Below, piece by piece: positions 7,863 through 17,525 of a stretch of 34,012 nucleotides of DNA. Under the pieces are notes generated by a model, which did no database searches, was not told the DNA's origin, and saw only the letters and a list, made by a program, of their open reading frames with translations. The translations under genes and the position numbers were made by a program. Within the stretch, counting starts at the first letter, position 1, and each line of letters starts with the position of its first letter. The stretch comes from Kiritimatiellales bacterium (GTDB taxonomy: Bacteria > Verrucomicrobiota > Kiritimatiellia > Kiritimatiellales > Pontiellaceae): assembly GCA_003252225.1 (NCBI GenBank), contig QKFE01000170.1, forward strand, positions 1 through 34,012, given 5' to 3'.

Positions 7863-9149
7863 CTAATTCCCATCCAAAATATCCACCGTCCGTTGAATAA
7901 CGCCCCGATTCCGGTTCACCACATCCGCCGCCCGGCCCCCCAGATTTTTCCGGAAAATATCATCCGAAAGCAGTTTCTCAAAAATATCCGCCAATTCCTG
8001 CTCATCGGCAACCTGCAAAATAGCCTGCTGTTTCGTAAATTCCGGCATCACCGCCGGGAAATTTTCCATATTCGGACCGACCACCACCGCCTTTCCGTAC
8101 AGCGCCGGTTCGATCGGATTCTGCCCGCCGTTTTCCTTCAGGCTTTTGCCCACAAAAATGATATCGGCCACCGAATAAAAATTGCGCAGCTCGCCGGTCG
8201 TATCCACAAACAGCAGGTCGGGCAAAGCACCGCCAAAACCGTCAGCCTGACTGCGGCGCACAAAAGAGAGGTTCTCTTTTTCAAACGCTTCAATCACTTC
8301 CGGTGCGCGTTCGACGTGCCGCGGAACCATAATTAGAAACAGCTTCGGATGGGTCGCTTTCAGTTTTTTATACAACGCACACAAAACAGCCTCTTCGCCC
8401 GGCCAGGTGGAACCGCCCAGTATAATGACCGCATCGTCCGGAACACCGATCTTTTTCAGCACGTCCTGCGCGACGGCTTCGCCTTTCGGATCGCGCTCGG
8501 CGACATCGAATTTCACCGTACCCATTACATGCACATTTTCCTTCAGCGCACCGATTCCGATCATCCGTTCGGCCTCAATTTCACCCTGCACACAGATCGG
8601 GTTGATCCGGCGCAGCACATCAGCAGTCAGCGACTTCAGCTTCCGGTAACCTTTGTATGAATTTTCAGACATGCGGCCGTTGATCAGTGAAATTGGAACT
8701 CCGGCTCTATCGGCCAGCCGAATCAGATTCGGCCAAAACTCCCCTTCCACCAAAACAATGCGAACCGGGTTGATAATCCGCAGCACTTTTTCAATCACCC
8801 CCGGCAGATCGACCGGGAAATAAAACAGCACATCGCGCGCATCGATTTCCTTCCGGCCGATGGCGTGCGCGGTTGACGTGGTGGTACTGAGTGCAAAACG
8901 GACATCGGGGTGTTTTTCGCGATAGGCCTTCATGAAGCGGAAGGCGACATAAATTTCTCCGACGCTGACCGCATGCACCCAAATACGGCGGTGTTCGCGA
9001 ATCTTCGCCTTTGTCTGTGTTCCGAAATGGCCGATCCGCTGTTCAAAATGCTGCCAATATCCGCCGCGGCGAATCATGCGCGAAAGAAATTTCGGCAGCA
9101 TAAACAGGAAAACGACCGGGAAAATTAAATTATAAACAACCCAAAGCAT
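7863..9149 (-). CDS. waaA: 3-deoxy-D-manno-octulosonic acid transferase
   Basis: WVHAVSVGEIYVAFRFMKAYREKHPDVRFALSTTTSTAHAIG...VEGEFWPNLIRLADRAGVPISLINGRMSENSYKGYRKL...ENGGQNPIEPALYGKAVVVGPNMENF is characteristic of KdtA/WaaA. Confidence 0.93.
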   Translation of the reverse strand: MLWVVYNLIFPVVFLFMLPKFLSRMIRRGGYWQHFEQRIGHFGTQTKAKIREHRRIWVHAVSVGEIYVAFRFMKAYREKHPDVRFALSTTTSTAHAIGRKEIDARDVLFYFPVDLPGVIEKVLRIINPVRIVLVEGEFWPNLIRLADRAGVPISLINGRMSENSYKGYRKLKSLTADVLRRINPICVQGEIEAERMIGIGALKENVHVMGTVKFDVAERDPKGEAVAQDVLKKIGVPDDAVIILGGSTWPGEEAVLCALYKKLKATHPKLFLIMVPRHVERAPEVIEAFEKENLSFVRRSQADGFGGALPDLLFVDTTGELRNFYSVADIIFVGKSLKENGGQNPIEPALYGKAVVVGPNMENFPAVMPEFTKQQAILQVADEQELADIFEKLLSDDIFRKNLGGRAADVVNRNRGVIQRTVDILDGN

Positions 9150-9185
9150 ATTTGTATTCCGGCTGGCGGCTTCCGTTCAATCCGC

Positions 9186-11081
9186 TTAATAGGCCCGGGC
9201 GTCGCTCTTTTCCATAAAATTGATGAATGAACGGTTTGCCACGCGGTGGCCGCCGGGGGTGGGATAATTGCCGGTGAAATACCAGTCGCCTTTATGATTC
9301 GGGCAGGCTTCGTGCAGGCCTTCGATACTTTGGTAGATAATTTCAACCTCAGCATTCATCCCTTCGGGCGTCAGGATTTCGGCGATTTTCCGGTTGAGCT
9401 GTTCGATCGTGAACGGGTCGAAAAGTTTCCGCACCTGATTCACCGATTCGGAGCGCGGTTTCTTTTCGTCCTCTTTGCAGGCTTCATAAATTTCCCGGAG
9501 AAGATATTCCCTTCCGGTTTCGCGGATCAGTTCAACGCAGGCTTCAAACGCAACGAAATCCTTCATTTTCGACATATCGATTCCATAACAGTCCGGGAAC
9601 CGGATTTGCGGTGCGGATGAAACAATCACGATTTTTTTCATTCCGAGGCGGTCGAGAATCCGGAGGATACTGGTGCGCAGCGTTGTTCCGCGAACAATCG
9701 AATCGTCGAGCACCACCAGTGTATCGGTCGGTTTAATAATGCCGTACGTCGTGTCATAAACCTGCGCAACCAGATCTTCGCGGTCGGCATCGGCCGTAAT
9801 AAAGGTACGCAGCTTTGCGTCTTTGGTCATCAGTTTTTCAACGCGCGGCTGGAAAGAAAGCAGTTCGTCGATCCGTTCGGCGGTAATCCGTTTTTCCTGC
9901 AGCAGGTGATATTTCATCCGTTCGCCGACGACATCTTTCACGCCTTCAACGAGGCCGTAAAAGGCGGTTTCGGCGGTATTCGGAATGTATGAAAAGACGG
10001 TGTTTTCCAAATCATAATTGACGGAATCCAACACCGGGCGAACCAGCATCCGGCCCAGCGTTTTGCGCTCCTGATAAATATCCTTGTCGGTGCCGCGCGA
10101 AAAATAAATCCGCTCGAACGAACACGGCATTTTTTTGAGCGGATCGTTCACCGGTTCCATCAGCACTTCGCCGGTACGTTTCACCACCAGTGCGTGTCCG
10201 GGCTCAACCTCTTTCACCGTGTCAATCGGCACATTCAGCGCGGTCTGAATTTGCGGGCGCTCCGAAGCAATCACCACAATTTCATCATCGGCATAATAAA
10301 AGGCCGGACGGATTCCGTTCGGATCGCGCAGCGCGAACAGGTCGCCGTGCCCGATCATTCCGCACATCACATAGCCGCCGTCAAACGAACGCGTCGCCTT
10401 TTTCAGGATTCGGTACACATCGAGTTCTTCGATAATCCGCTCGGTAATTTCAATTCGCGAAAGGCCGTCTTTACGGTATTTGCGGAAAAGGAAATCGTTG
10501 GCTTCATCGAGAAAATGGCCGATTTTTTCGAGCACCATCACCGTATCGGTTTTATTCCGAGGATGCTGCCCGAGTTCGACCAGCATATCAAAAAGCTCGT
10601 CGTTATTGGTCAGGTTGAAATTACCGGCCACCACCAGATTGCGGGTCATCCAGTTATTCTGCCGCAGGAACGGGTGGCAGAACGATTCGCCGCCGGCCCC
10701 GTGGGTTCCGTAACGCAGATGGCCGAGCAGCAGTTCGCCGGCAAACAGTACGTTCTGTTTCACCCACTCCCCGTCGTTCATCATCTCGGGGTTTTTCTCG
10801 CGGACAACAGCAAACGATTCCGCCATCCGGTTGCGCACGGCAATGATCGGGTTTTTATCCGCCGAACGGGTTCGGGCGATATAGGGGACGCCCGCAGGCA
10901 TATCGAGCTTGATCGTCGCGGCGCCGGCGCCGTCCTGCCCGCGGTTATGCTGCTTTTCCATCAGCAGCGTCAGTTTGTTCACCCCGTACATCGGGGTTCC
11001 GTATTTATCGATGTAAAACTGCAGCGGTTTCAACAAACGCACTGCGGCAATACCGCACTCATGGCCGATCCAATCGCTCAT
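9186..11081 (-). CDS. purF: amidophosphoribosyltransferase (long, 631-aa form)
   Basis: N-terminal class-II glutamine amidotransferase segment HECGIAAV...QHNRGQDGAGAATI; PRPP motif TLVVLDDSIVRGTT. Confidence 0.88.
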   Translation of the reverse strand: MSDWIGHECGIAAVRLLKPLQFYIDKYGTPMYGVNKLTLLMEKQHNRGQDGAGAATIKLDMPAGVPYIARTRSADKNPIIAVRNRMAESFAVVREKNPEMMNDGEWVKQNVLFAGELLLGHLRYGTHGAGGESFCHPFLRQNNWMTRNLVVAGNFNLTNNDELFDMLVELGQHPRNKTDTVMVLEKIGHFLDEANDFLFRKYRKDGLSRIEITERIIEELDVYRILKKATRSFDGGYVMCGMIGHGDLFALRDPNGIRPAFYYADDEIVVIASERPQIQTALNVPIDTVKEVEPGHALVVKRTGEVLMEPVNDPLKKMPCSFERIYFSRGTDKDIYQERKTLGRMLVRPVLDSVNYDLENTVFSYIPNTAETAFYGLVEGVKDVVGERMKYHLLQEKRITAERIDELLSFQPRVEKLMTKDAKLRTFITADADREDLVAQVYDTTYGIIKPTDTLVVLDDSIVRGTTLRTSILRILDRLGMKKIVIVSSAPQIRFPDCYGIDMSKMKDFVAFEACVELIRETGREYLLREIYEACKEDEKKPRSESVNQVRKLFDPFTIEQLNRKIAEILTPEGMNAEVEIIYQSIEGLHEACPNHKGDWYFTGNYPTPGGHRVANRSFINFMEKSDARAY

Positions 11082-11299
11082 TACATACCGTCCTTCGGTT
11101 ATGTTCGGGTTTGATTAGGAAAGGCCGAATCCTTGCACCCGGAACGCCGTGCGGTCAAGCCGCGGAACAGGATTTAATTTACGGCAAAGAAAACCGTTGC
11201 CCGCCCCGCCCGGAACCGACATATTCCCGCGCATTATTTGAACGTTTACAGACCGGAAACGTCTGATTTCGCAACCAATTTAATTAGGGAGATTTAACC

Positions 11300-11995
11300 A
11301 TGTTTGCCTTTCTTGATCCGATGTATCTGATGATTATGCTGCCCGCCTTCATCCTCGCCGGAATTGCCTCCGCAAAAACAAAAGGCACCTTCAACAAATA
11401 CAGCCGCATCACCGCCGGTTCCCGCCTGACCGGCGCACAGGCCGCGCAGCAGATGCTCCACCGCAGCGGTATTTATAATGTTGAAATCAACCGTGTTCGC
11501 GGATTTCTTTCTGACCACTACAACCCGATGAACCGCACCCTCAACCTTTCGCCCGATGTTTACGACTCCCGCTCCCTCTCCGCCATCGGCGTCGCCTGCC
11601 ACGAAGCCGGCCACGCCCTTCAGCACGCAAACGGCTACGCCCCCCTCAAATTCCGCAGCGCACTGGTGCCGATCACCCAGTTCAGCTCCCACGCCGCCAT
11701 CTTCTTCATCATCCTCGGAGCACTGATGAATCCGTTTATGGCCAAAATCGGCATCATTTTGCTCGCCGTCGGCGTCGTATTCGCCCTCGTCACCCTGCCC
11801 GTTGAATGGGATGCCTCCGCCCGCGCAAAACGGCAGATGGTTTCCGACGGCATCGTGATGCCCTCCGAAGCCGCCGCAGCCGGAAAAGTACTCGACGCCG
11901 CCTTTCTGACCTATGTCGCCGGCGCCGTATCCGCCATTCTCACCCTGCTCTACTGGATGATGCGCCTCGGCCTCCTCGGCGGACGCGACGACTGA
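11300..11995 (+). CDS. zinc metallopeptidase (YugP-like, Zn_peptidase_2)
   Basis: HEAGHALQHANGY zinc motif; LTGAQAAQQMLHRSGIYNVEI and DHYNPMNRTLNLSPDVY are typical of this family. Confidence 0.88.
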   Translation: MFAFLDPMYLMIMLPAFILAGIASAKTKGTFNKYSRITAGSRLTGAQAAQQMLHRSGIYNVEINRVRGFLSDHYNPMNRTLNLSPDVYDSRSLSAIGVACHEAGHALQHANGYAPLKFRSALVPITQFSSHAAIFFIILGALMNPFMAKIGIILLAVGVVFALVTLPVEWDASARAKRQMVSDGIVMPSEAAAAGKVLDAAFLTYVAGAVSAILTLLYWMMRLGLLGGRDD

Positions 11996-12189
11996 TCCGG
12001 AGCCCGCCGGAAATGGGGGGGAGGGGTTCGGGGAGAGGGGGAATTTTCCGCCCCGTTTTTCTAAACAAAAACACCCGGTATTTTTTTATGAATAAAAATG
12101 AACGTTTCCGTTTCCAAGGGGTCAATGGATCTGAATTTACACACAGTAAACAGCAGAGGGTTTTTATTTCTCCTTTTTCCTTCTGCGGC

Positions 12190-12224
12190 AAAGGCGGCCA
12201 ACAGGAAATTTGGCCGCCTTTTTT
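12190..12224 (+). terminator. intrinsic terminator between convergent genes
   Basis: AAAGGCGGCCA ACAGGAAATT TGGCCGCCTTTTTT: 11-bp perfect stem plus T-run. Confidence 0.9.
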
Positions 12225-12241
12225 ATTACTGAAATACCGCC

Positions 12242-13672
12242 CTATTTCGCCAGTTTAAGCGCTTCAACCTGCCCCTGACGGGCATAGTCGGCCGCTTCGG
12301 CCAGAATACGGGCCGCTTCCTGCGGAGCGTGGAAACCCATCGAATTTTCGGCCGCAATATAATCCAAACGCCACTGCGCCTTGCGCTGCATTTCAAGCGC
12401 CGGGGCAAGCTGTTCATCGGTTGCGCCCGCCTCTTTGGCCGCCATAACGGCGTCCATCAGGTCATTCAGCGCTTCCCCGCCGCGAAGCAACAGGTGGTAA
12501 TTTGTGTTCTGAATCTTTTCGACGCGGGCGAGGATTTCACTTTCGGCCAAATGGTGGCAGGTCTGACAGGAGCGGTTGACGTTCAGCAGCGGACTGCGCA
12601 CCCAGTGATCGGAAACTTTTGAGGCGCCGTCGCGCATGTACGGCATATGGCAGTCGGAGCAGGAAACGCCGCTGCGGGCGTGAATACCCTGCGACCAAAG
12701 TTCGAATTCCGGGTGTTGCGCCTTGAGAATCGGCGCACCGGTTTCTTTATGTTTGTAATCGTAGAAACGGTCTCCACTTGAAAGTTTGGTTTCATCCCAC
12801 TCTCTTTCGAGGTTCTCCATTTTCAGGCCGTTGCTCCACGGGAAAGTGAGCGGGAAATCCTTCGAGCAATAGTATTCAACGTGGCACTGACCGCAAACCA
12901 GCGAGCGCATTTCATTACGGCTTGCATCGACATTCGGGTCATATTTTTCCTTCCGCGAACCCTGCCGCCAGATTTCGATAGAGGGCAGTGCAGGTACCGG
13001 CGCATCGGATTCCGCCAGCCGCTGTAGCCCGACAATCAGACCGGGGCGGGTGACGCGTACCTGCATGGTTTCCGGATCGTGGCAATCCACACAGGAAACA
13101 GGATGGGCGTGACCCATGTCGTGAAGCATCTGATTCAGCTCTTTATAGGGCATCGAATGGGTTTTATTCAGTCCGGCGATCGGGTCGCCGTCGCCCAGCT
13201 TGCGGTAAACGGGCATCACCGAAGCATGGCAGTGCAGGCACGAACCCCACTGGGCCACATTATGCCGCTTGGTCTGCTCCTGATCGGTAAGCATATAGGC
13301 ATGTCCGCGGCGGTCGCGGTAATCAATCGAAAAGGCATATCCTTTAAACATGCGTTTGAGCCAATGAAATTCCGGACGCTCGATTTTTTCTTCGGGAAGC
13401 GCTTCGCTTCCGCCGTGTCCGCCATATTTGGTTTTTGTGGGCAGAGCGGTCCGTTTGTATCCGTCATATTGTTTGGGCCAGTTTTTCCCCCAGATTTCCG
13501 GATCAGTTGTATCTTCGGAAACCTCGACGACACGCACATACTGCTGTTTGGCTTCGCTTTTGCGCTCAATGATATTGGTCAATAATGCCGTCACCGCCGC
13601 CGAGGCAACGGCCACAATAAGAATCAGCCCGACAAATATGCCTGCTCCACCCAGTTTGCCTGATTTACTCAT
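12242..13672 (-). CDS. nrfA: ammonia-forming cytochrome c nitrite reductase NrfA (CXXCH-type heme 1)
   Basis: Five heme motifs CLHCH, CVDCH, CGQCH, CSDCH, CQTCH; NrfA signatures [52 protein letters not shown]. Start at MSKSGK (13672), overlapping the nrfH stop. Confidence 0.92.
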   Translation of the reverse strand: MSKSGKLGGAGIFVGLILIVAVASAAVTALLTNIIERKSEAKQQYVRVVEVSEDTTDPEIWGKNWPKQYDGYKRTALPTKTKYGGHGGSEALPEEKIERPEFHWLKRMFKGYAFSIDYRDRRGHAYMLTDQEQTKRHNVAQWGSCLHCHASVMPVYRKLGDGDPIAGLNKTHSMPYKELNQMLHDMGHAHPVSCVDCHDPETMQVRVTRPGLIVGLQRLAESDAPVPALPSIEIWRQGSRKEKYDPNVDASRNEMRSLVCGQCHVEYYCSKDFPLTFPWSNGLKMENLEREWDETKLSSGDRFYDYKHKETGAPILKAQHPEFELWSQGIHARSGVSCSDCHMPYMRDGASKVSDHWVRSPLLNVNRSCQTCHHLAESEILARVEKIQNTNYHLLLRGGEALNDLMDAVMAAKEAGATDEQLAPALEMQRKAQWRLDYIAAENSMGFHAPQEAARILAEAADYARQGQVEALKLAK

Positions 13673-14180
13673 GACTTCCCTTCTCCCGTTTCTCTCCGCG
13701 GTCGTCCCCGCCGATACTCGTCGGCAACGCGCCGTGCCCTGCCGACGCATGGCAGTGAATACAGCTGACCGCATCCGGATTGGTTATATCCCGTCTGAAC
13801 ATTTCGTGAACCATGTCTTCATGGCACTCCACACAGTTATGCTGAAGAATCTGCCGGTTTTTGGATTTAATCATAATCGGCTCGTGGAAATCCTGTAGCG
13901 TGAATGCCTTGGAATGGTGCCAGCCGTTTTCGGCTTTCGCCCGGTATTTCCCGATCAAATCGTGCGGCAGATGGCAGTCAACGCAGGTGGCTGCGGCGTG
14001 ATGGCTGGATTTCTGCCACGAATCATATTGCGGCGTCATAATGTGGCAGTTGACGCAGGCTTTCGGATCGGCGCTGAAATAAGAAAACCCTTCCGCATAC
14101 CGGAAAGTAAACGCGCCGGTTCCCAACAGGATTCCCAGCAAAGCCGCTAAAATGGCCGCCTTTTTATTCAGCATTTTCAT
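13665..14180 (-). CDS. nrfH: cytochrome c nitrite reductase small subunit NrfH (tetraheme)
   Basis: N-terminal TM segment and four CXXCH motifs (CVNCH, CVDCH, CVECH, CIHCH); upstream of and overlapping nrfA. Start chosen at [11 protein letters not shown]. Confidence 0.9.
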   Translation of the reverse strand: MKMLNKKAAILAALLGILLGTGAFTFRYAEGFSYFSADPKACVNCHIMTPQYDSWQKSSHHAAATCVDCHLPHDLIGKYRAKAENGWHHSKAFTLQDFHEPIMIKSKNRQILQHNCVECHEDMVHEMFRRDITNPDAVSCIHCHASAGHGALPTSIGGDDRGEKREKGSHE

Positions 14181-14369
14181 CCTCTTCTTTTTGCACGTCC
14201 GAATATACCCGATTAAGGAACTCAACATACGCGCAATTTGGAAGGTGCATGAAATTCCCGGACGTGTGAAGAAATAAGCATTCAAATGCTCTATTTAAAC
14301 TCCGTTCAAACAAACCGCGCCGCAAATAGCTTGCACCGCTCCCGGCGGACACGGTAGAGAAACGCCCCC

Positions 14370-15662
14370 ATGCAAACAAAAAAAATAGAGACCTATTTCA
14401 TTAATGTGCTCGGCTGCAAAGTCAACCAATACGACGGGCAACAGATTGCCCAGCTGTTTGAAAATTACGGCCTCAAACAGACAGGAATACCGGACGACGC
14501 CGACCTCATCGTAATCCACACCTGCGGCGTCACCGCCGCCGCCGCCCAGAAATCGCGGCAGACCATCCGTAAAATGCAGCGGGCAAACCCCCTCGCCCAC
14601 ATCATCGTCACCGGTTGCGCCGCCGCCGATGAACTGACCCGGATCGATCAGGCCCCCGTATTCCGCGTTCCCGCCGGGGCCGACTGGCTTCAGCGGCTGG
14701 CGGAACAGCTCAATTCACTGGCCCTGCCGAATTCCGAAGCCGGACACGGCATTGAAACCGACACCTTCACCCTCTCAAAATTCGGCGACCAAACCCGCGC
14801 TTTTTTAAAGGTGCAGGACGGCTGCGATATCGGCTGTTCCTACTGCATCATCCCGCAGTTGCGCAAAGCCCCGCGCGATAAATCCATCGAAGCCGCCGTT
14901 AAAGAAGCCGCCGCCCTCACCGAAGCCGGCTACCGCGAAATCGTCGTAACCGGCGTCAGCGTCGGACTCTACGGCCGCGAAACCGGCTCATCCCTCGCCG
15001 AAATACTCCGTCACATTGCCGCCGTTCCGAATATCGGTCGAATCCGCCTTTCCAGTCTGCACCCCGGCGAACTCACCGATGAACTGCTCGAAGTCTGGAC
15101 CTCAAACGCAAACATAATGCCGCACCTCCACCTTTCCCTGCAATCCGGCTCCGACGCCGTTTTGGCCGCCATGCGCCGCGGCTATTCCGCCCGAGAATAT
15201 TACACCGCCGTCGAACGCGCCCGCGCCGCCCTCGATAATCCCGCGTTCACCACCGACGTCATCGTCGGATTCCCCGGCGAAACCGACGCCTATTTTGAGG
15301 AATCCTACGCCTTCTGCAAAAAGGTCGGTTTCTCCCAAATGCACGTCTTCACCTATTCGCCGCGCCCCAAAACCATTGCCGCCAAAATGAGTAATCAGGT
15401 CAACGGCGCCGTCGCCGCCGAACGCAGCGAAAAACTGCGCGCACTCGGCGAACTGATGTCCCTCGAATATCACCGCCAATTTCTCGGCCGCGAAATCGAA
15501 GTGCTGGTTGAACGGATAAAAGACGGAACCGCCACCGGCTATTCCCGCCGCTACATCCCCGTCGAATTTCAAACCGCCGAATTCAAAACCCCCGATGATT
15601 TACAGGGTCAAATTGTTTCCATCCAACCCACCGAAGCCACCGCCACTAGTTTGAAACGGTAG
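14370..15662 (+). CDS. mtaB: tRNA (N6-threonylcarbamoyladenosine-C2)-methylthiotransferase MtaB
   Basis: VLGCKVNQYDGQQIAQLF N-terminal UPF0004 motif; radical SAM GCDIGCSYCIIPQLRKAPRDKS; IGRIRLSSLHPGELTDELLEV. Confidence 0.9.
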   Translation: MQTKKIETYFINVLGCKVNQYDGQQIAQLFENYGLKQTGIPDDADLIVIHTCGVTAAAAQKSRQTIRKMQRANPLAHIIVTGCAAADELTRIDQAPVFRVPAGADWLQRLAEQLNSLALPNSEAGHGIETDTFTLSKFGDQTRAFLKVQDGCDIGCSYCIIPQLRKAPRDKSIEAAVKEAAALTEAGYREIVVTGVSVGLYGRETGSSLAEILRHIAAVPNIGRIRLSSLHPGELTDELLEVWTSNANIMPHLHLSLQSGSDAVLAAMRRGYSAREYYTAVERARAALDNPAFTTDVIVGFPGETDAYFEESYAFCKKVGFSQMHVFTYSPRPKTIAAKMSNQVNGAVAAERSEKLRALGELMSLEYHRQFLGREIEVLVERIKDGTATGYSRRYIPVEFQTAEFKTPDDLQGQIVSIQPTEATATSLKR

Positions 15663-15685
15663 GGCGCTTTCGATGAAAGCGCCGC
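15658..15685. repeat. REP hairpin, type A (extra unit overlapping mtaB stop)
   Basis: GGTAGGGCGCTTTCGATGAAAGCGCCGC; stem GGCGCTTTC/GAAAGCGCC. Confidence 0.9.
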
Positions 15686-15697
15686 CGGGCAAGCACA

Positions 15698-15847
15698 GGT
15701 AGGGCGCTTTCGATGAAAGCGCCGCTGTTCAACGTATCAGGTAGGGCGCTTTCGACGAAAGCGCCGCAAATCGGATCAAAGGCAATTCGGCGGTTTCATC
15801 GAAACCGCCCTACCCCGCGTCAGTGGTTTCACCGAAACCGCCCTACC
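15698..15847. repeat. left 150-bp REP composite (A-A-B'-B')
   Basis: Two GGTAGGGCGCTTTCGAYGAAAGCGCCGC units (15698, 15740) and two inverted GCGGTTTC..GAAACCGCCCTACC units (about 15790-15814, 15823-15847); ~95% identical to 16338-16487. Confidence 0.93.
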
Positions 15848-15851
15848 CGAT

Positions 15852-16295
15852 CTATTGCCTGTTTTCCCAAACAAATTTCCATTTCCCCGAATCATCTGCC
15901 AAACCTGCGCGGACGGGATTCATCCGAATATAATAGGCTTTCTCTACATAGCTTTCTCCGGGACGCAGACGGTGATCAAAAAAATCGCGCTGCCAAACAA
16001 CAGAGCTGTTTGTTGAAACATAACGTTTCCATTGGGAAATACACCTTTTCATCCCGATCATCGGAGAAAAAGACATAATTGCGTGCAGATGATCGGGCAT
16101 CAGTAATAAGAGATGAACCCACAAATCCCCCCTATTCTGCCGGAACTGAAGTGATTCTTTAATAAGAACAAAAACCTCTTCGCAGCAAAGATGATTCACC
16201 CCCCGCGGCTCACAACCTATCGTAACAAAATATTCAGCCCCATCTTCAACCCATGATGGTATTTCATGAGGCAGTTTTTTACGTTCCGGCAACAT
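15852..16295 (-). CDS. REP-associated tyrosine transposase (RAYT; IS200-like TnpA_REP)
   Basis: HLLLLMPDHLHAIMSF HUH-type motif (HLH), W..YIRMNPVRAGL C-terminal RAYT motif; flanked on both sides by REP hairpins. Confidence 0.92.
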   Translation of the reverse strand: MLPERKKLPHEIPSWVEDGAEYFVTIGCEPRGVNHLCCEEVFVLIKESLQFRQNRGDLWVHLLLLMPDHLHAIMSFSPMIGMKRCISQWKRYVSTNSSVVWQRDFFDHRLRPGESYVEKAYYIRMNPVRAGLADDSGKWKFVWENRQ

Positions 16296-16337
16296 ATGCT
16301 TAAAATTTCCCGTATTGGTTCCGTAAACAAGCTTAAA

Positions 16338-16487
16338 GGTAGGGCGCTTTCGACGAAAGCGCCGCTGTTCAACGTATCAGGTAGGGCGCTTTCGACGAAA
16401 GCGCCGTAAATCGGATTAAAGATAATGCGGCGGTTTCATCGAAACCGCCCTACCCCGCGTCAGCGGTTTCATCGAAACCGCCCTACC
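16338..16487. repeat. right 150-bp REP composite (A-A-B'-B')
   Basis: Direct repeat of 15698-15847 with about 8 substitutions and no indels, offset exactly 640 bp. Confidence 0.93.
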
Positions 16488-16548
16488 AAACGAACTTTAT
16501 CTTTAGACTTTAAACCCTTCCGCCGCATTTCTATATTTCGACCCTCTT

Positions 16549-17433
16549 ATGACGAAACCATCAAATAATCTGAATACAGAAATCCGCGGATGGCAGGATA
16601 AACTGCTTTCGCGCTCGGTGCGCCGGAACAATAAATGCAGCCGGATCATCAGCCTCGTCGGGAAAACCATGGATCTGCAATGCCTCGAAATCAGCATGGG
16701 CGACGGCGCAATCAGCGCCAATCTGCGTGCGCTCGGCGGCAGCTGGAAAACCGCGGTTCCCTCGCAGTCTGCGGCCGACTCCATTTCGTATTCCGTCGCG
16801 GATCCGATTGTTGTGCTCGAAAACGGAAAGCTCCCTTTTGCTGACAACACCTTCAACCGGCTGGTAATCGTTGATGCGCTTAAAGCCTTTGCCGACGATT
16901 ATGAATTTGTGCACGAATGCCACCGGGTTTTGAAAAATGATGCGTGGGTGATTATCAGCGAAACCCGCCGCGCGCCGTTCAGTACCGTCGCATTTTTACA
17001 GCGGATTTTCGGCCTGCTTCCGGTCAGCAACGGCGAGGCACGAAATGGATATAAAATCATCGAACTGTTCAACATCCTGCGCGACGGATTCGATGTTCCC
17101 GAAACCATTGTGTATTCCAACAGCCTGCTCGAAACCGCCGCAACCATCGGCGAAGCATTTCAGAAAATGATCACGCACGGACACTACTGGCTGGTTCGCG
17201 AAAGTGCCGGTTCAGCCGATCTGGGCAGTTACAAACGCCTATACGGGCTGGCCGGTTTTATGTATCCCCTGCTTTGGACTCTCTCGCAGTTCGATTTTCT
17301 GCCCGGCCACAAACTGCTCATTAAAAGCAAACGCCGCCACTGGAGCCCGCGGATTCAACCTGTTTTGCGCGACGGCCGCTCCATCGCCGAAGCCGCAATC
17401 AACACCAAAATCGGCACCGCCGCCCCCTTTTAA
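16549..17433 (+). CDS. class I SAM-dependent methyltransferase-like protein
   Basis: CLEISMGDGAISANLRALGG motif-I-like segment, LPFADNTFNRLVIVDALKAFADDYEFVHECHRVLKNDAWVIIS typical of Methyltransf_11-like proteins. Confidence 0.7.
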   Translation: MTKPSNNLNTEIRGWQDKLLSRSVRRNNKCSRIISLVGKTMDLQCLEISMGDGAISANLRALGGSWKTAVPSQSAADSISYSVADPIVVLENGKLPFADNTFNRLVIVDALKAFADDYEFVHECHRVLKNDAWVIISETRRAPFSTVAFLQRIFGLLPVSNGEARNGYKIIELFNILRDGFDVPETIVYSNSLLETAATIGEAFQKMITHGHYWLVRESAGSADLGSYKRLYGLAGFMYPLLWTLSQFDFLPGHKLLIKSKRRHWSPRIQPVLRDGRSIAEAAINTKIGTAAPF

Positions 17434-17525
17434 AAATTGACCGAAAAAAAACAAAGGACGCATAGATTCAAAAATTTATCCAGTTTAGTTTAGTCACTGA
17501 GCTTCGAACTCTTCATGTTTAAATA

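Noticed and set aside
10194-11114. 306-aa plus-strand ORF
   Set aside because: Antisense to purF, which has clear family motifs; the shadow ORF has none.
15658-16487. CRISPR-array interpretation of the repeats
   Set aside because: Units are internally palindromic, irregularly spaced, occur in both orientations, spacers are duplicated on both sides, and a RAYT lies between; fits REP/BIME, not CRISPR.
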